From Limnohabitans sp. Rim8 (lineage in GTDB: Bacteria > Pseudomonadota > Gammaproteobacteria > Burkholderiales > Burkholderiaceae_C), in assembly GCA_945897465.1 (NCBI GenBank), contig CAMDFK010000010.1, positions 1-64,000 on the forward strand: a DNA stretch of 64,000 nucleotides. Reading direction: 5' to 3'. Every line of letters starts with the position of its first letter. Within the stretch, counting starts at the first letter, position 1. The notes beneath the pieces were generated by a model that made no database searches, was not told where the DNA came from, and saw only the letters and a program-made list of their open reading frames with translations. A program made the position numbers and the translations under genes. This document shows, one piece after another, positions 42,065 to 49,312 of the stretch.

Positions 42065-42664
42065 ATGGAACCTTTTGTCTTGGCCTTCATCGCCATTGGC
42101 TTGTTGGTTGTTCTGGTCTTCATCATTTACCTGGTGGACAGGGTGAACGCCATTGAAAAAGAAACCCGTCATTTCGCTCAATCTTTGAGCGAGGCCAAAG
42201 AACCGCCCTCTTTGGGGCCATTTGCTGGTTTGTCCTCCAAAAAACTGTGGGATGCGATGACCGGTCGTGTGCCTGAGGGGCTTGATCCTTCGGTTTTGGT
42301 TGAAGTGCGCGAGCGCTATGAAACCGTGCTTCATAAACATATCGAATCGACCTTTCAGGAGGGCGTCAAGGACGGTCAGCGTGGTTTGAATGGAGAGCCC
42401 AAAAATACCAAACTGATCACCACCTTGCGTGGTCCCGTGGAGTCTTGGTTACCCTCGGCGCAGGTCAACACCCTCTACAAATGTGGTGTGGACAGCACCC
42501 AATTGCCGGCTGATCAGCTCGACGGCGTGCGTGCGGCTCTCGATGAGGTCGGTCAGATCCTGTACAGCAAAGCTCTCTTGAATTTGGCGCAGCCCTTGTC
42601 GGTGAGCTTGATGCCGCGAACCGTGAGTGAGGTGCCGGTGTTGGTGCCGCCTGCAGCCCCCTGA
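42065..42664 (+). CDS. hypothetical membrane-anchored protein between fliA and fliS
   Basis: A 199-residue protein with an N-terminal membrane segment (VLAFIAIGLLVVLVFIIYLV, about residues 5-24) and a cytoplasmic or periplasmic part with helical character (VLVEVRERYETVLHKHIEST, VDSTQLPADQLDGVRAALDE). The tail is Val/Pro rich. I do not recognise the family. The ATG at 42065 is preferred to a TTG at 42056. It lies 32 bases after the previous gene and upstream of the fliS FliA promoter. Confidence 0.75.
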   Translation: MEPFVLAFIAIGLLVVLVFIIYLVDRVNAIEKETRHFAQSLSEAKEPPSLGPFAGLSSKKLWDAMTGRVPEGLDPSVLVEVRERYETVLHKHIESTFQEGVKDGQRGLNGEPKNTKLITTLRGPVESWLPSAQVNTLYKCGVDSTQLPADQLDGVRAALDEVGQILYSKALLNLAQPLSVSLMPRTVSEVPVLVPPAAP

Positions 42665-42693
42665 ATTTTTGACTCCTTTCGCATCCGGTGGGC

Positions 42694-42720
42694 TCAAGTT
42701 TGTTGAATCCTTACCGATAC
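42694..42720 (+). promoter_or_regulatory. sigma-28 (FliA) promoter of fliS
   Basis: TCAAGTTT, an 11-base spacer, then ACCGATAC, one of the best matches to the FliA consensus in the window. It lies 35 bases before the fliS start. Confidence 0.85.
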
Positions 42721-42755
42721 TGTTTGTACAAGCAGTTCATTAAGGGTTTTCTACC

Positions 42756-43178
42756 ATGCGTGCATATTCAAGAGCGGCCCAGAGTTACGGTTCGGTTCAA
42801 GTGGTCACTGGCGTGGCCACAGCGGACAATGTCCAACTGATTCAGATGCTGTTCGATGGTTTGACCGAGAGCTTGGCGTCAGCCAAAGGCCACATTCAAA
42901 ACAACGCCATTGAAGAAAAGTCCAAAGCTTTGTCACGCGCTGGACGGATTGTGGTGGGTTTGCAGGGGGCCTTGGATTTTGAGCGTGGCGGAGAGTTGGC
43001 TCAAAACCTCAATGAGTTGTATGCCTACGTGACACGCCGCTTGTTTCACGTCAACGCCTACAACGACTTGACAGTGTTGGACGAGGTGCAGAGCCTGATC
43101 AAGGACATTGCTGAAGCTTGGAAAACTTTGCCCAGCTTGTTGGCTCAAACCCAACCGGCCATGCGTTACGCCAACTGA
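42756..43178 (+). CDS. fliS: flagellin export chaperone FliS
   Basis: A 140-residue helical chaperone of flagellin, which prevents cytoplasmic filament formation. The beginning (ARAAQSYGSVQVVTGVATAD-like) and NVQLIQMLFDGLTESLASAK (about residues 25-44), plus LYAYVTRRLFHVNAYNDLTV (about 88-107), are typical. The length agrees with FliS (about 130-140). It has its own FliA promoter, so it is made together with flagellin. Confidence 0.95.
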   Translation: MRAYSRAAQSYGSVQVVTGVATADNVQLIQMLFDGLTESLASAKGHIQNNAIEEKSKALSRAGRIVVGLQGALDFERGGELAQNLNELYAYVTRRLFHVNAYNDLTVLDEVQSLIKDIAEAWKTLPSLLAQTQPAMRYAN

Positions 43179-43196
43179 TGGGTTTCACCTCTGCAG

Positions 43197-43225
43197 CAGC
43201 CTCTCGATGGGAGGCTGATTTATTT
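43197..43225 (+). terminator. terminator after fliS
   Basis: Arms CAGCCTC and GAGGCTG with a 7-base loop, followed by ATTTATTT. It marks the right end of the flagellar island. Confidence 0.6.
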
Positions 43226-43269
43226 GGTTTGCGCTGTTTCTCGGCAACGCGTTCATAGAAAGGGAAGGT

Positions 43270-43346
43270 TGGTCTGCCCGACAGGGATCGAACCTGTGAC
43301 CCACAGCTTAGAAGGCTGTTGCTCTATCCAACTGAGCTACGGGCAG
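43270..43346 (-). tRNA. tRNA-Arg (anticodon TCT)
   Basis: Read on the reverse strand: acceptor CTGCCCG/CGGGCAG, D-arm GCTCAGTTGGATAGAGC, anticodon loop CTTCTAA giving TCT, T-arm CAGGTTCGATCCCTG, and encoded CCA (43270-43272). Length 77 bases. Confidence 0.96.
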
Positions 43347-43349
43347 ATG

Positions 43350-43377
43350 AAACACAAAAGGCCCATGATGGGCCTTT
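43350..43377 (-). terminator. hairpin between tRNA-Pro and tRNA-Arg
   Basis: AAAGGCCCAT and ATGGGCCTTT form a stem with a very short loop, followed on the minus strand by TTTTGTGTTT. It would end the tRNA-Pro transcript before tRNA-Arg. Confidence 0.6.
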
Positions 43378-43421
43378 GTTGTTGCTTGCGGTCGTCAGTG
43401 CCATGGTTGGGCAATGAAAAA

Positions 43422-43498
43422 TGGTCGGAGCGGCGGGATTCGAACTCGCGACCCTCTGCTCCCAAAGCAGATGCGCTACCAGGCTGCGCTACGCTCCG
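43422..43498 (-). tRNA. tRNA-Pro (anticodon TGG)
   Basis: Reverse strand: acceptor CGGAGCG/CGCTCCG with C1 as in bacterial tRNA-Pro, D-arm GCGCAGCCTGGTAGCGC, anticodon loop TTTGGGA giving TGG, T-arm GCGAGTTCGAATCCCGC and encoded CCA. Length 77 bases. Confidence 0.96.
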
Positions 43499-43560
43499 AC
43501 TAACGTGTATTTTAACCACCAAATCGAAGGGTATCCGGGACGGTGCCCAAAAAAACCTGT

Positions 43561-44649
43561 TTAGTTTTTCGAGCCATGTGCCAAGGCGCGTTCACGGCTG
43601 GCCGCAAGCGCCGCCGCATCTGGCGCTGACAAGTCCCAAGCCTGCATATGGTTCAGACTGATATCGGTCAGCGCATCGATCCATTGAGGGTTGTTGTTCA
43701 GGCAAGGGATGTAGCTGAAGCATTCGCCGCCCGCATGCAAAAACGCTTCTTGCGCTTCTTGCTGGATTTCCTCCAGAGTTTCCAGGCAGTCGCTGGTAAA
43801 GCCCGGGCAGATCACATCGACTTTTTTCACGCCTTGCCCGGCCATGGCCACCAAGGTGGGCTCGGTGTAGGGCTCCAGCCATTTGGCCTTGCCAAAGCGG
43901 GACTGGAAGGTGAGCTTGTACTGGTCTTTGGCAAGGCCCAGCGCTTCGGCCAGCAAGCGGCCGGTTTTCATGCATTCGCAGTGGTAGGGGTCACCCAACT
44001 GAAGGGTGCGCTCGGGCACACCGTGAAAGCTCATGACAAGTTGCTCGGCCCGGCCATGGGTGGCCCAGTGATCACGCACTGTCTGTGCCAACGCTGCAAT
44101 GTAGCGTGGGTCGTCGTGGTAGTGGTTGACAAAGCGCATCTCTGGGATGAGCCGTGTTTTCAGGCCCCAGCGGTAGACCGCGTCAAACACGCTGGCCGTG
44201 GTGGTGCCACTGTATTGGGGGTAGGCGGGCACGATCAGCACGCGTTGCACGCCTTCGGCCTTCAAGGCATCGAGCTGCGCCGGGATGGACGGCTGGCCGT
44301 AGCGCATGGCGTAGCGCACGGACACATGGTGGCCACGCGCTTGCATGGCGGTGTCCAGCGACTGGGCTTGTTGTTCGGTGAAGGCTTTGAGGGGCGAGCC
44401 TTGTTCGGTCCAGATGCTGGCGTATTTGGCGGCCGATTTGGCCGGGCGCACGCGCAAGATGATGCCGTGCAGGATCAACCACCAGATGGGTTTGGGGATC
44501 TCGACCACGCGGCTGTCGCCCAGAAACTCGGCAAGGTACTTGCGCAGGGCTGGGGCGGTGGGGGCGCTGGGCGTGCCCAAGTTGCAGTACAGCACCGCTG
44601 TGCGGGCGGCCTGACCATGCTGAAAAGAGGGTTCTTTTTGAAATGCCAT
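43561..44649 (-). CDS. hemH: ferrochelatase HemH
   Basis: A 362-residue ferrochelatase, which inserts Fe2+ into protoporphyrin IX in the last step of haem synthesis. The N-terminus AVLYCNLGTPSAPTAPALRK is the family start. The active-site His is in LVMSFHGVPERTLQLGDPYH (about residues 205-224). The C-terminal part ICPGFTSDCLETLEEIQQEA is also conserved. The length is normal. It is divergent from the HAD hydrolase gene with nearly touching starts, so regulation may be shared. Confidence 0.96.
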   Translation of the reverse strand: MAFQKEPSFQHGQAARTAVLYCNLGTPSAPTAPALRKYLAEFLGDSRVVEIPKPIWWLILHGIILRVRPAKSAAKYASIWTEQGSPLKAFTEQQAQSLDTAMQARGHHVSVRYAMRYGQPSIPAQLDALKAEGVQRVLIVPAYPQYSGTTTASVFDAVYRWGLKTRLIPEMRFVNHYHDDPRYIAALAQTVRDHWATHGRAEQLVMSFHGVPERTLQLGDPYHCECMKTGRLLAEALGLAKDQYKLTFQSRFGKAKWLEPYTEPTLVAMAGQGVKKVDVICPGFTSDCLETLEEIQQEAQEAFLHAGGECFSYIPCLNNNPQWIDALTDISLNHMQAWDLSAPDAAALAASRERALAHGSKN

Positions 44650-44668
44650 GCGCTATTCTCCCACCACC

Positions 44669-45376
44669 ATGATTGACATTTCCCGAATCAAAGCCATTAC
44701 CCTCGATCTGGACGACACATTGTGGCCCGTTTGGCCCACGATTGGCCGTGCCGAGGTGGTTTTACAGACTTGGTTGAGCAGCCACGCCCCCGGCGCCGCC
44801 GCGCTGTCGGCCGATGCCGAACTCAAAAAATCCCTTCGCGCTGAAATCAACGCTCGCCACGCCGACCGGGCGCACGATTTGTCGTTTTTGCGCCTGGAGT
44901 CAATCCGCGCCTTGCTGCATCAAGCCGGGGAGCCCGTGCACCTGGCCGAGGCGGCTTTTGAGGTCTTCTTTGCCGAGCGGCAACGGGTGGATTTATTCGA
45001 GGATGCGCTGCCCGCACTGGCCTTTTGGAGCCAGCGCATGCCGGTGGTGGCGCTGTCGAATGGCAACGCCGATGTGCACCGGGTGGGCATTGGCCAGCAC
45101 TTTCACGCCAGCGTGAGTGCCCAGTCGCTGGGCGTGGCCAAGCCGGACCTGCGGATTTTTGTGGCGGGCGCCGCAGCGGCGGGTGTGCAGCCGCATGAGG
45201 TGCTGCACATTGGCGACGACGCGCACGCCGACTGCGTGGGCGCATTGGCCGCAGGCATGCAAGTGGCCTGGCTCAACCGCGAAGGCCACGAATGGGCCCA
45301 TGGCGACATGCGCCCGCATTTGGACGTGCGAGACTTGCACGCGCTGTGCGCCAGCTGGCCCGATTACGAACGGTAG
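44669..45376 (+). CDS. HAD-superfamily hydrolase
   Basis: A 235-residue HAD hydrolase. Motif I is ITLDLDDTLWPV (DxDDT, about residues 9-20). Motif II is VVALSNGN (about 127-134). Motif III and IV are seen as KPDL and HIGDDAHADCVGALAAGMQV (about 157-195). Such enzymes hydrolyse phosphate monoesters; the substrate is not predictable. The ATG at 44669 is preferred to one at 44648, which overlaps the hemH start, but neither has a clear ribosome-binding site. Confidence 0.88.
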   Translation: MIDISRIKAITLDLDDTLWPVWPTIGRAEVVLQTWLSSHAPGAAALSADAELKKSLRAEINARHADRAHDLSFLRLESIRALLHQAGEPVHLAEAAFEVFFAERQRVDLFEDALPALAFWSQRMPVVALSNGNADVHRVGIGQHFHASVSAQSLGVAKPDLRIFVAGAAAAGVQPHEVLHIGDDAHADCVGALAAGMQVAWLNREGHEWAHGDMRPHLDVRDLHALCASWPDYER

Positions 45377-45437
45377 ATTGGGCCTTCAAGACCTTGCAGC
45401 CCTCTTATCAGGAATCGAATTTCATCAGGTGATCCAC

Positions 45438-46088
45438 ATGACATTGAAAATTTACGGCATCAGCGCATCCCGCGCCGCACGCCCCTTGTGGGCCGCACTC
45501 GAATTGGGCGTTCCCTTTGAGCACATGGCCATGACCTACAAAGCGGGCGCGACACGCACCCCCGAGTTTTTGGCGCTCAACCCCAACGGCCACATTCCGG
45601 TGTTGGTGGACGAACGGCCCGAAGGCCCGGTCACCGTGTGGGAAAGCATGGCCTGCGCGCTCTACATCGCCCGTGTACACGGCACAGCCGATGGCCAGTC
45701 GATCAGCCCCGCCTCGCCCCGCGAAGAAGCCGAAGCCCTGCGCTGGAGCTTCTGGACGGTGACCGAGCTTGAAAAAGACGCGCTCACGGTGCTCATGCAC
45801 CGCATGGCCATGCCCGCCGACCAGCGCAAACCCGAGCTGGCCGAGCAAGCCGAAAACCGATTGAAGGTGCCGCTGGCCGTGCTGGAGGCGCATCTGCAAG
45901 CCCAGCACGCCCAAGGCCAGGCGCATTTGGCGGCCGATCGTTTCACCGTGGCCGATGTGTGTGTGGCCAGCGTGGCCAACTGGATTCGCCCGGCCCCAGG
46001 CTTGCTGGCGCAATACCCGGCGGTGTCAGCCTGGCTGCAGGCCTGCATGTCGCGCGAGGGGCAAATGCGCGTGCGGGCTCTGCCTTGA
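45438..46088 (+). CDS. glutathione S-transferase family protein
   Basis: A 216-residue GST. The N-terminal thioredoxin-like domain includes YGISASRAARPLWAALELGV and LNPNGHIPVLVD, with a cis-Pro at HIPVL, and the glutathione-binding VWESMACALYIAR. The C-terminal helical domain ends TVADVCVASVANWI. The start is supported by AGGTGATC upstream; a longer frame back to 45117 overlaps the HAD gene and is rejected. It is convergent with hpnD. Confidence 0.93.
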   Translation: MTLKIYGISASRAARPLWAALELGVPFEHMAMTYKAGATRTPEFLALNPNGHIPVLVDERPEGPVTVWESMACALYIARVHGTADGQSISPASPREEAEALRWSFWTVTELEKDALTVLMHRMAMPADQRKPELAEQAENRLKVPLAVLEAHLQAQHAQGQAHLAADRFTVADVCVASVANWIRPAPGLLAQYPAVSAWLQACMSREGQMRVRALP

Positions 46089-46111
46089 GCGAAGAGCCTA
46101 TTGGCTCGAAA

Positions 46112-46951
46112 TTAAAACCGCCCCAGCGCCTGCATCTTCCACGCCAGCCACAGCTTGCGCAGCGGCGTGAGCGCAATGCGCTGGTGCAGCACCTGAAAGC
46201 CCGATGCTTCGATCTCGCGCAGCAAAGTGCGGTAGATGCTGGCCATCATGAGGCCGGGTTTTTGGGCGCGGCGGTCGTCGGCAGGCAGCAGGGCCAGGGC
46301 TTCGTCGTACAGGGCGTGGGCGCGGTCGGTCTGGAACTTCATCAGCGCGGTGAAGCGGTCTGAATAGTCGCGCTGCATCAGTTCGTTGGCTTTGACGCCA
46401 AAGCGTTGCTGCTCGTCGAGTGGCAAATAGATGCGCCCGCGCATGGCGTCTTCGCCGACATCACGGATGATGTTGGTCATCTGAAAGGCTAGGCCCAGCT
46501 TGTGCGCGTAGGCCGTGGTGGCCTCGTCGGTTTGGCCAAAGATGCGGGCGGCGACTTCGCCCACCACGCCTGCTACCAAATGGCAGTATGTCGTCAGGCC
46601 CGCAAAGTCCAGGTAGCGGGTTTGGTTCAGGTCCATCTGGCAGCCTTCGATCACGGCCATCAGGTGGCGACTTTCGATGCCAAAGTCGGGGGCCAGGGGC
46701 ATGAGGGCGTGCATCACCGGGTGGCTTCGCTGGCCTGCGTAGGCTTGCATCACTTCTTTTTGCCACCAAGCGAGTTTGGTGGCGGCCACGCCGGGGTCTT
46801 TGATTTCGTCGACCACGTCGTCCACTTCGCGGCAAAAGGCATAAAAGGCGGTGATGGCCGCACGCCGCTCAGGGGGCAAAAACAAAAAGGCGTAATAAAA
46901 ACTGCTGCCCGAGGCGGCGGCTTTTTGCTGGACATAGTCTTGCGGGCTCAT
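46112..46951 (-). CDS. hpnD: presqualene diphosphate synthase HpnD
   Basis: A 279-residue squalene/phytoene-synthase-fold enzyme. The first Asp-rich motif is in YAFCREVDDVVDEIKD (about residues 35-50) and the second in QMTNIIRDVGEDAMRGRIYL (about 160-180). HpnD condenses two farnesyl diphosphates to presqualene diphosphate for squalene and hopanoids. The length is typical. It is followed upstream in the operon by an HpnC-like gene 31 bases away. An in-frame ATG at 46969 is an alternative start. Confidence 0.9.
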   Translation of the reverse strand: MSPQDYVQQKAAASGSSFYYAFLFLPPERRAAITAFYAFCREVDDVVDEIKDPGVAATKLAWWQKEVMQAYAGQRSHPVMHALMPLAPDFGIESRHLMAVIEGCQMDLNQTRYLDFAGLTTYCHLVAGVVGEVAARIFGQTDEATTAYAHKLGLAFQMTNIIRDVGEDAMRGRIYLPLDEQQRFGVKANELMQRDYSDRFTALMKFQTDRAHALYDEALALLPADDRRAQKPGLMMASIYRTLLREIEASGFQVLHQRIALTPLRKLWLAWKMQALGRF

Positions 46952-46982
46952 GGGCTGGGATTCTCGCATTCAAAGCGCCAGA

Positions 46983-48059
46983 TCACGGCAGGGGCTTGCC
47001 GGACAGTTTGCGAAATTCTTTTTGCAAAACGGCCGCAGACCCCAGGCCCAAGGCGATGCGCCACAGCAGGGCGCGCACTTCGCGGCGCGGCATTTTGACG
47101 CGCTGGTTCAGGGCCGCGGGCCCGGCCTGGCGCAGCAGCGCCACGGTGCGCGCTCCGATGAGGGCGGGCAGAGCGCTGGCCAGCCGCAGCCGCAGCGGCT
47201 TGAGCGCCAAGGCGTAGCGCATGCCATCGGCCAGTAGGGCTTGGGTGTGGTCCAGCCACTGGCTGTACAGCGGGGCCAAGGCGTGCAGGGTGTCTGTGTT
47301 GGGGGTTTGGGCCACTTGCGCCAGCTTGGCCGGGGTCAGGCCCGCCTGCGCCAAGATTTCCACAGGCCAGTAACAACGACCGGCAGCCAGGTCGGCCCCG
47401 GCGTCGCGGATGATGTTCAGGCGCTGCAGGCCCATGCCGTACTGCCTTCCCATGCGCATCATTTCTTCTTGCGGCAGCCGGCTGTAGCCGGGCAAATGGC
47501 GTCCGCACAACTCGGTCCAGAACTCGCCCACACAACCGGCCACCAGCCAGGTGTACTCGACCAGCTCGGCTTCGGTTTGCAAAGCGTGCAGGCCAGGGCC
47601 AAAGCGGGTCATGTCCAGCTGTTGGCCCCGGGTGATGTGGCCCAGCACCTGGCGCACGCTGGCCTGGTCGGCTTGAGACAGGGTGTACAAGAGCGGCAGA
47701 CATTTCGGCAGGGCCTGCATCAGGGCGCGTTCATGCGGGTCGGTTTGTTGCGCGGCAAAGGCCTGGGTCAGGCGGGACAGCTCTTGACTTTCTTGGGCTG
47801 AGGTGCACGGCGCCACAACGGCCTGCGACATGCGGTCCAGCAATATCTGGCGCTCATCCAAGGGCAGGGCGGTCGTGTCGGCCACGGTGTCTGTCGCTCG
47901 GGCCAGCAGGTAGCCGATGGCCACCGGAGCTTGCAGCGCTTGGGGCAAGAGGCGAATGGACAGGTCGAACGAGCGCGACACATGGCGCAGCAGTTGTCGC
48001 TGGGCGGCACGCAGGCCCGGATTCGCTGGGGTGGACGGGAATAGGGGGGGCTTGATCAT
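46983..48059 (-). CDS. hpnC: squalene/phytoene synthase family protein (HpnC-like)
   Basis: A 358-residue enzyme. Both Asp-rich motifs are present: DTVADT in RATDTVADTTALPLDERQIL (about residues 58-63) and NIIRDAGADLAAGRCYWPVE (about 217-236). In hopanoid pathways HpnC makes hydroxysqualene from presqualene diphosphate. At 358 residues it is longer than most HpnC (about 290) and nearer to squalene synthase in general form, so the exact reaction is uncertain. It is the first gene of the pair with hpnD. No other hpn gene lies in the window. The ATG at 48059 is chosen over a TTG at 48065. Confidence 0.8.
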   Translation of the reverse strand: MIKPPLFPSTPANPGLRAAQRQLLRHVSRSFDLSIRLLPQALQAPVAIGYLLARATDTVADTTALPLDERQILLDRMSQAVVAPCTSAQESQELSRLTQAFAAQQTDPHERALMQALPKCLPLLYTLSQADQASVRQVLGHITRGQQLDMTRFGPGLHALQTEAELVEYTWLVAGCVGEFWTELCGRHLPGYSRLPQEEMMRMGRQYGMGLQRLNIIRDAGADLAAGRCYWPVEILAQAGLTPAKLAQVAQTPNTDTLHALAPLYSQWLDHTQALLADGMRYALALKPLRLRLASALPALIGARTVALLRQAGPAALNQRVKMPRREVRALLWRIALGLGSAAVLQKEFRKLSGKPLP

Positions 48060-48078
48060 GGTCAATCTCTATTGTCGC

Positions 48079-48125
48079 TTGACAGCTCGGGCCGGTTTGA
48101 ATAGATTACTAACCAGTCGGTCATT
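48079..48125 (+). promoter_or_regulatory. sigma-70 promoter and candidate operator of the RND pump operon
   Basis: TTGACA, a 17-base spacer, TAGATT, and then an imperfect dyad ACTAACC-AGTC-GGTCATT at 48108-48125 just downstream of the -10. A dyad of this type at a start site suits a TetR-family repressor, but no tetR gene lies next to it. Confidence 0.55.
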
Positions 48126-48144
48126 ATTATTATTTGGATTCTCC

Positions 48145-49308
48145 ATGCCTTCTTTGTTGCCACTCGCCGCCCGGCGGGTATTTGGTTTGTTCGCGCTTGC
48201 TGCTTTAATGACCACTTTGGTGGCATGTTCCAAGGCCGAGGCCCCACAAGAGCCTCTGCGCTCGGTGAAGCTGCTGACGGTGGCGGGCAGCGATTTGAAC
48301 CTGGCCAGCGAGTTCTCGGCCGAGGTGCGGGCGCGTGTGGAATCGCGCTTGGGCTTTCGTGTGGGGGGCAAGCTGGTGCAGCGACCTGCCGAGCCGGGGC
48401 AACGCGTGGCCGCTGGCCAGTTGCTGGCCCTGGTGGATGCGCAGGATTTTCAGTTGGCCGCGCAAGCCGCCCAAGCCCAGGTGAGTGCCGCCCAAAGTCA
48501 ACGCGATTTGGCGGCGGCCGAATTCAAGCGCTTTGAGGCGCTGAAGGCGCAAAACTTCATCAGCGGTGCCGAGTTGGAGCGGCGCGAGGCCAGCCTGAAG
48601 GCGGCCGAGGCGGCCCTGAACCAGGCCAAAGCGCAGGCGCAGGCGCAGGGCAACCAGGCGGGCTATGCGCGTTTGACGGCCAGCCACGCGGGCGTGATCA
48701 CCGCTGTGGAGGCCGAAGTGGGGCAGGTGGTGTCGGCGGGGCAGCCGGTGGTGCGATTGGCCCACGACGGCCCGCGCGATGCGGTGTTTGCCGTGTCCGA
48801 GTCGGCCATCATGTCGATCCGGTTGGGGCAGAGCATGCAGGCCATGGTGTTGAGCACCGGGCAGATGGTGCAAGGCACGGTGCGCGAAATGGCGGCCAGT
48901 GCCGACCCGGTCACGCGCACTTATGCGGTCAAGCTGGCGCTGGCGCCCGGTGTGGGCAGGGCCTTGCCTTTGGGGGCCACTTTGAATGTGCGTGCACCCG
49001 GCTTGTCCAGTGCGGTGGCATCGGCCATCAAACTGCCCACCAGCGCTTTGCGCCAAGAGGGGCAGGGCACAGCGGTTTGGGTGCTGGACGAAGCCACCAT
49101 GACGGTCAACAGCCAGGCGGTGCAGTTGGGGCCGGTCGATGGCAACGAGGTGGTGGTGAGCTCGGGGCTCCAGCCCGGACAAAAAGTGGTCAGCGCCGGG
49201 GTGCATGTGTTGTCGCCCGGTCAGAAGGTCACGGTGTACGGCGCTGCGCCAACACCAGCATCCGCACCAGGGGCCGTGCCTGCTCCTTCGGCTACTGCCC
49301 CACGGTGA
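48145..49308 (+). CDS. RND efflux periplasmic adaptor (membrane fusion lipoprotein)
   Basis: A 387-residue adaptor. The N-terminal lipoprotein signal ends in TTLVACSK (Cys about residue 25). The biotinyl-lipoyl halves are seen in VESRLGFRVGGKLVQRPAEP and ASHAGVITAVEAEVGQVVSA, flanking an alpha-helical hairpin (AAQAAQAQVSAAQSQRDLAA). The beta-barrel and proximal parts follow, and the C-terminus is an Ala/Pro tail. It links the inner-membrane pump to an outer-membrane channel. The pump gene starts 4 bases later. Substrate is unknown. Confidence 0.92.
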   Translation: MPSLLPLAARRVFGLFALAALMTTLVACSKAEAPQEPLRSVKLLTVAGSDLNLASEFSAEVRARVESRLGFRVGGKLVQRPAEPGQRVAAGQLLALVDAQDFQLAAQAAQAQVSAAQSQRDLAAAEFKRFEALKAQNFISGAELERREASLKAAEAALNQAKAQAQAQGNQAGYARLTASHAGVITAVEAEVGQVVSAGQPVVRLAHDGPRDAVFAVSESAIMSIRLGQSMQAMVLSTGQMVQGTVREMAASADPVTRTYAVKLALAPGVGRALPLGATLNVRAPGLSSAVASAIKLPTSALRQEGQGTAVWVLDEATMTVNSQAVQLGPVDGNEVVVSSGLQPGQKVVSAGVHVLSPGQKVTVYGAAPTPASAPGAVPAPSATAPR

Positions 49309-49312
49309 TCGC

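Noticed and set aside
43337-43522. A 61-codon minus-strand frame across tRNA-Pro
   Set aside because: Translated tRNA sequence (SASALGAEGREFESRRSDH-like) commonly gives false short proteins. The tRNA is certain.
46089-46111. GAGCC / GGCTC hairpin between the convergent GST and hpnD genes
   Set aside because: The 5-base stem is too weak to call a terminator.
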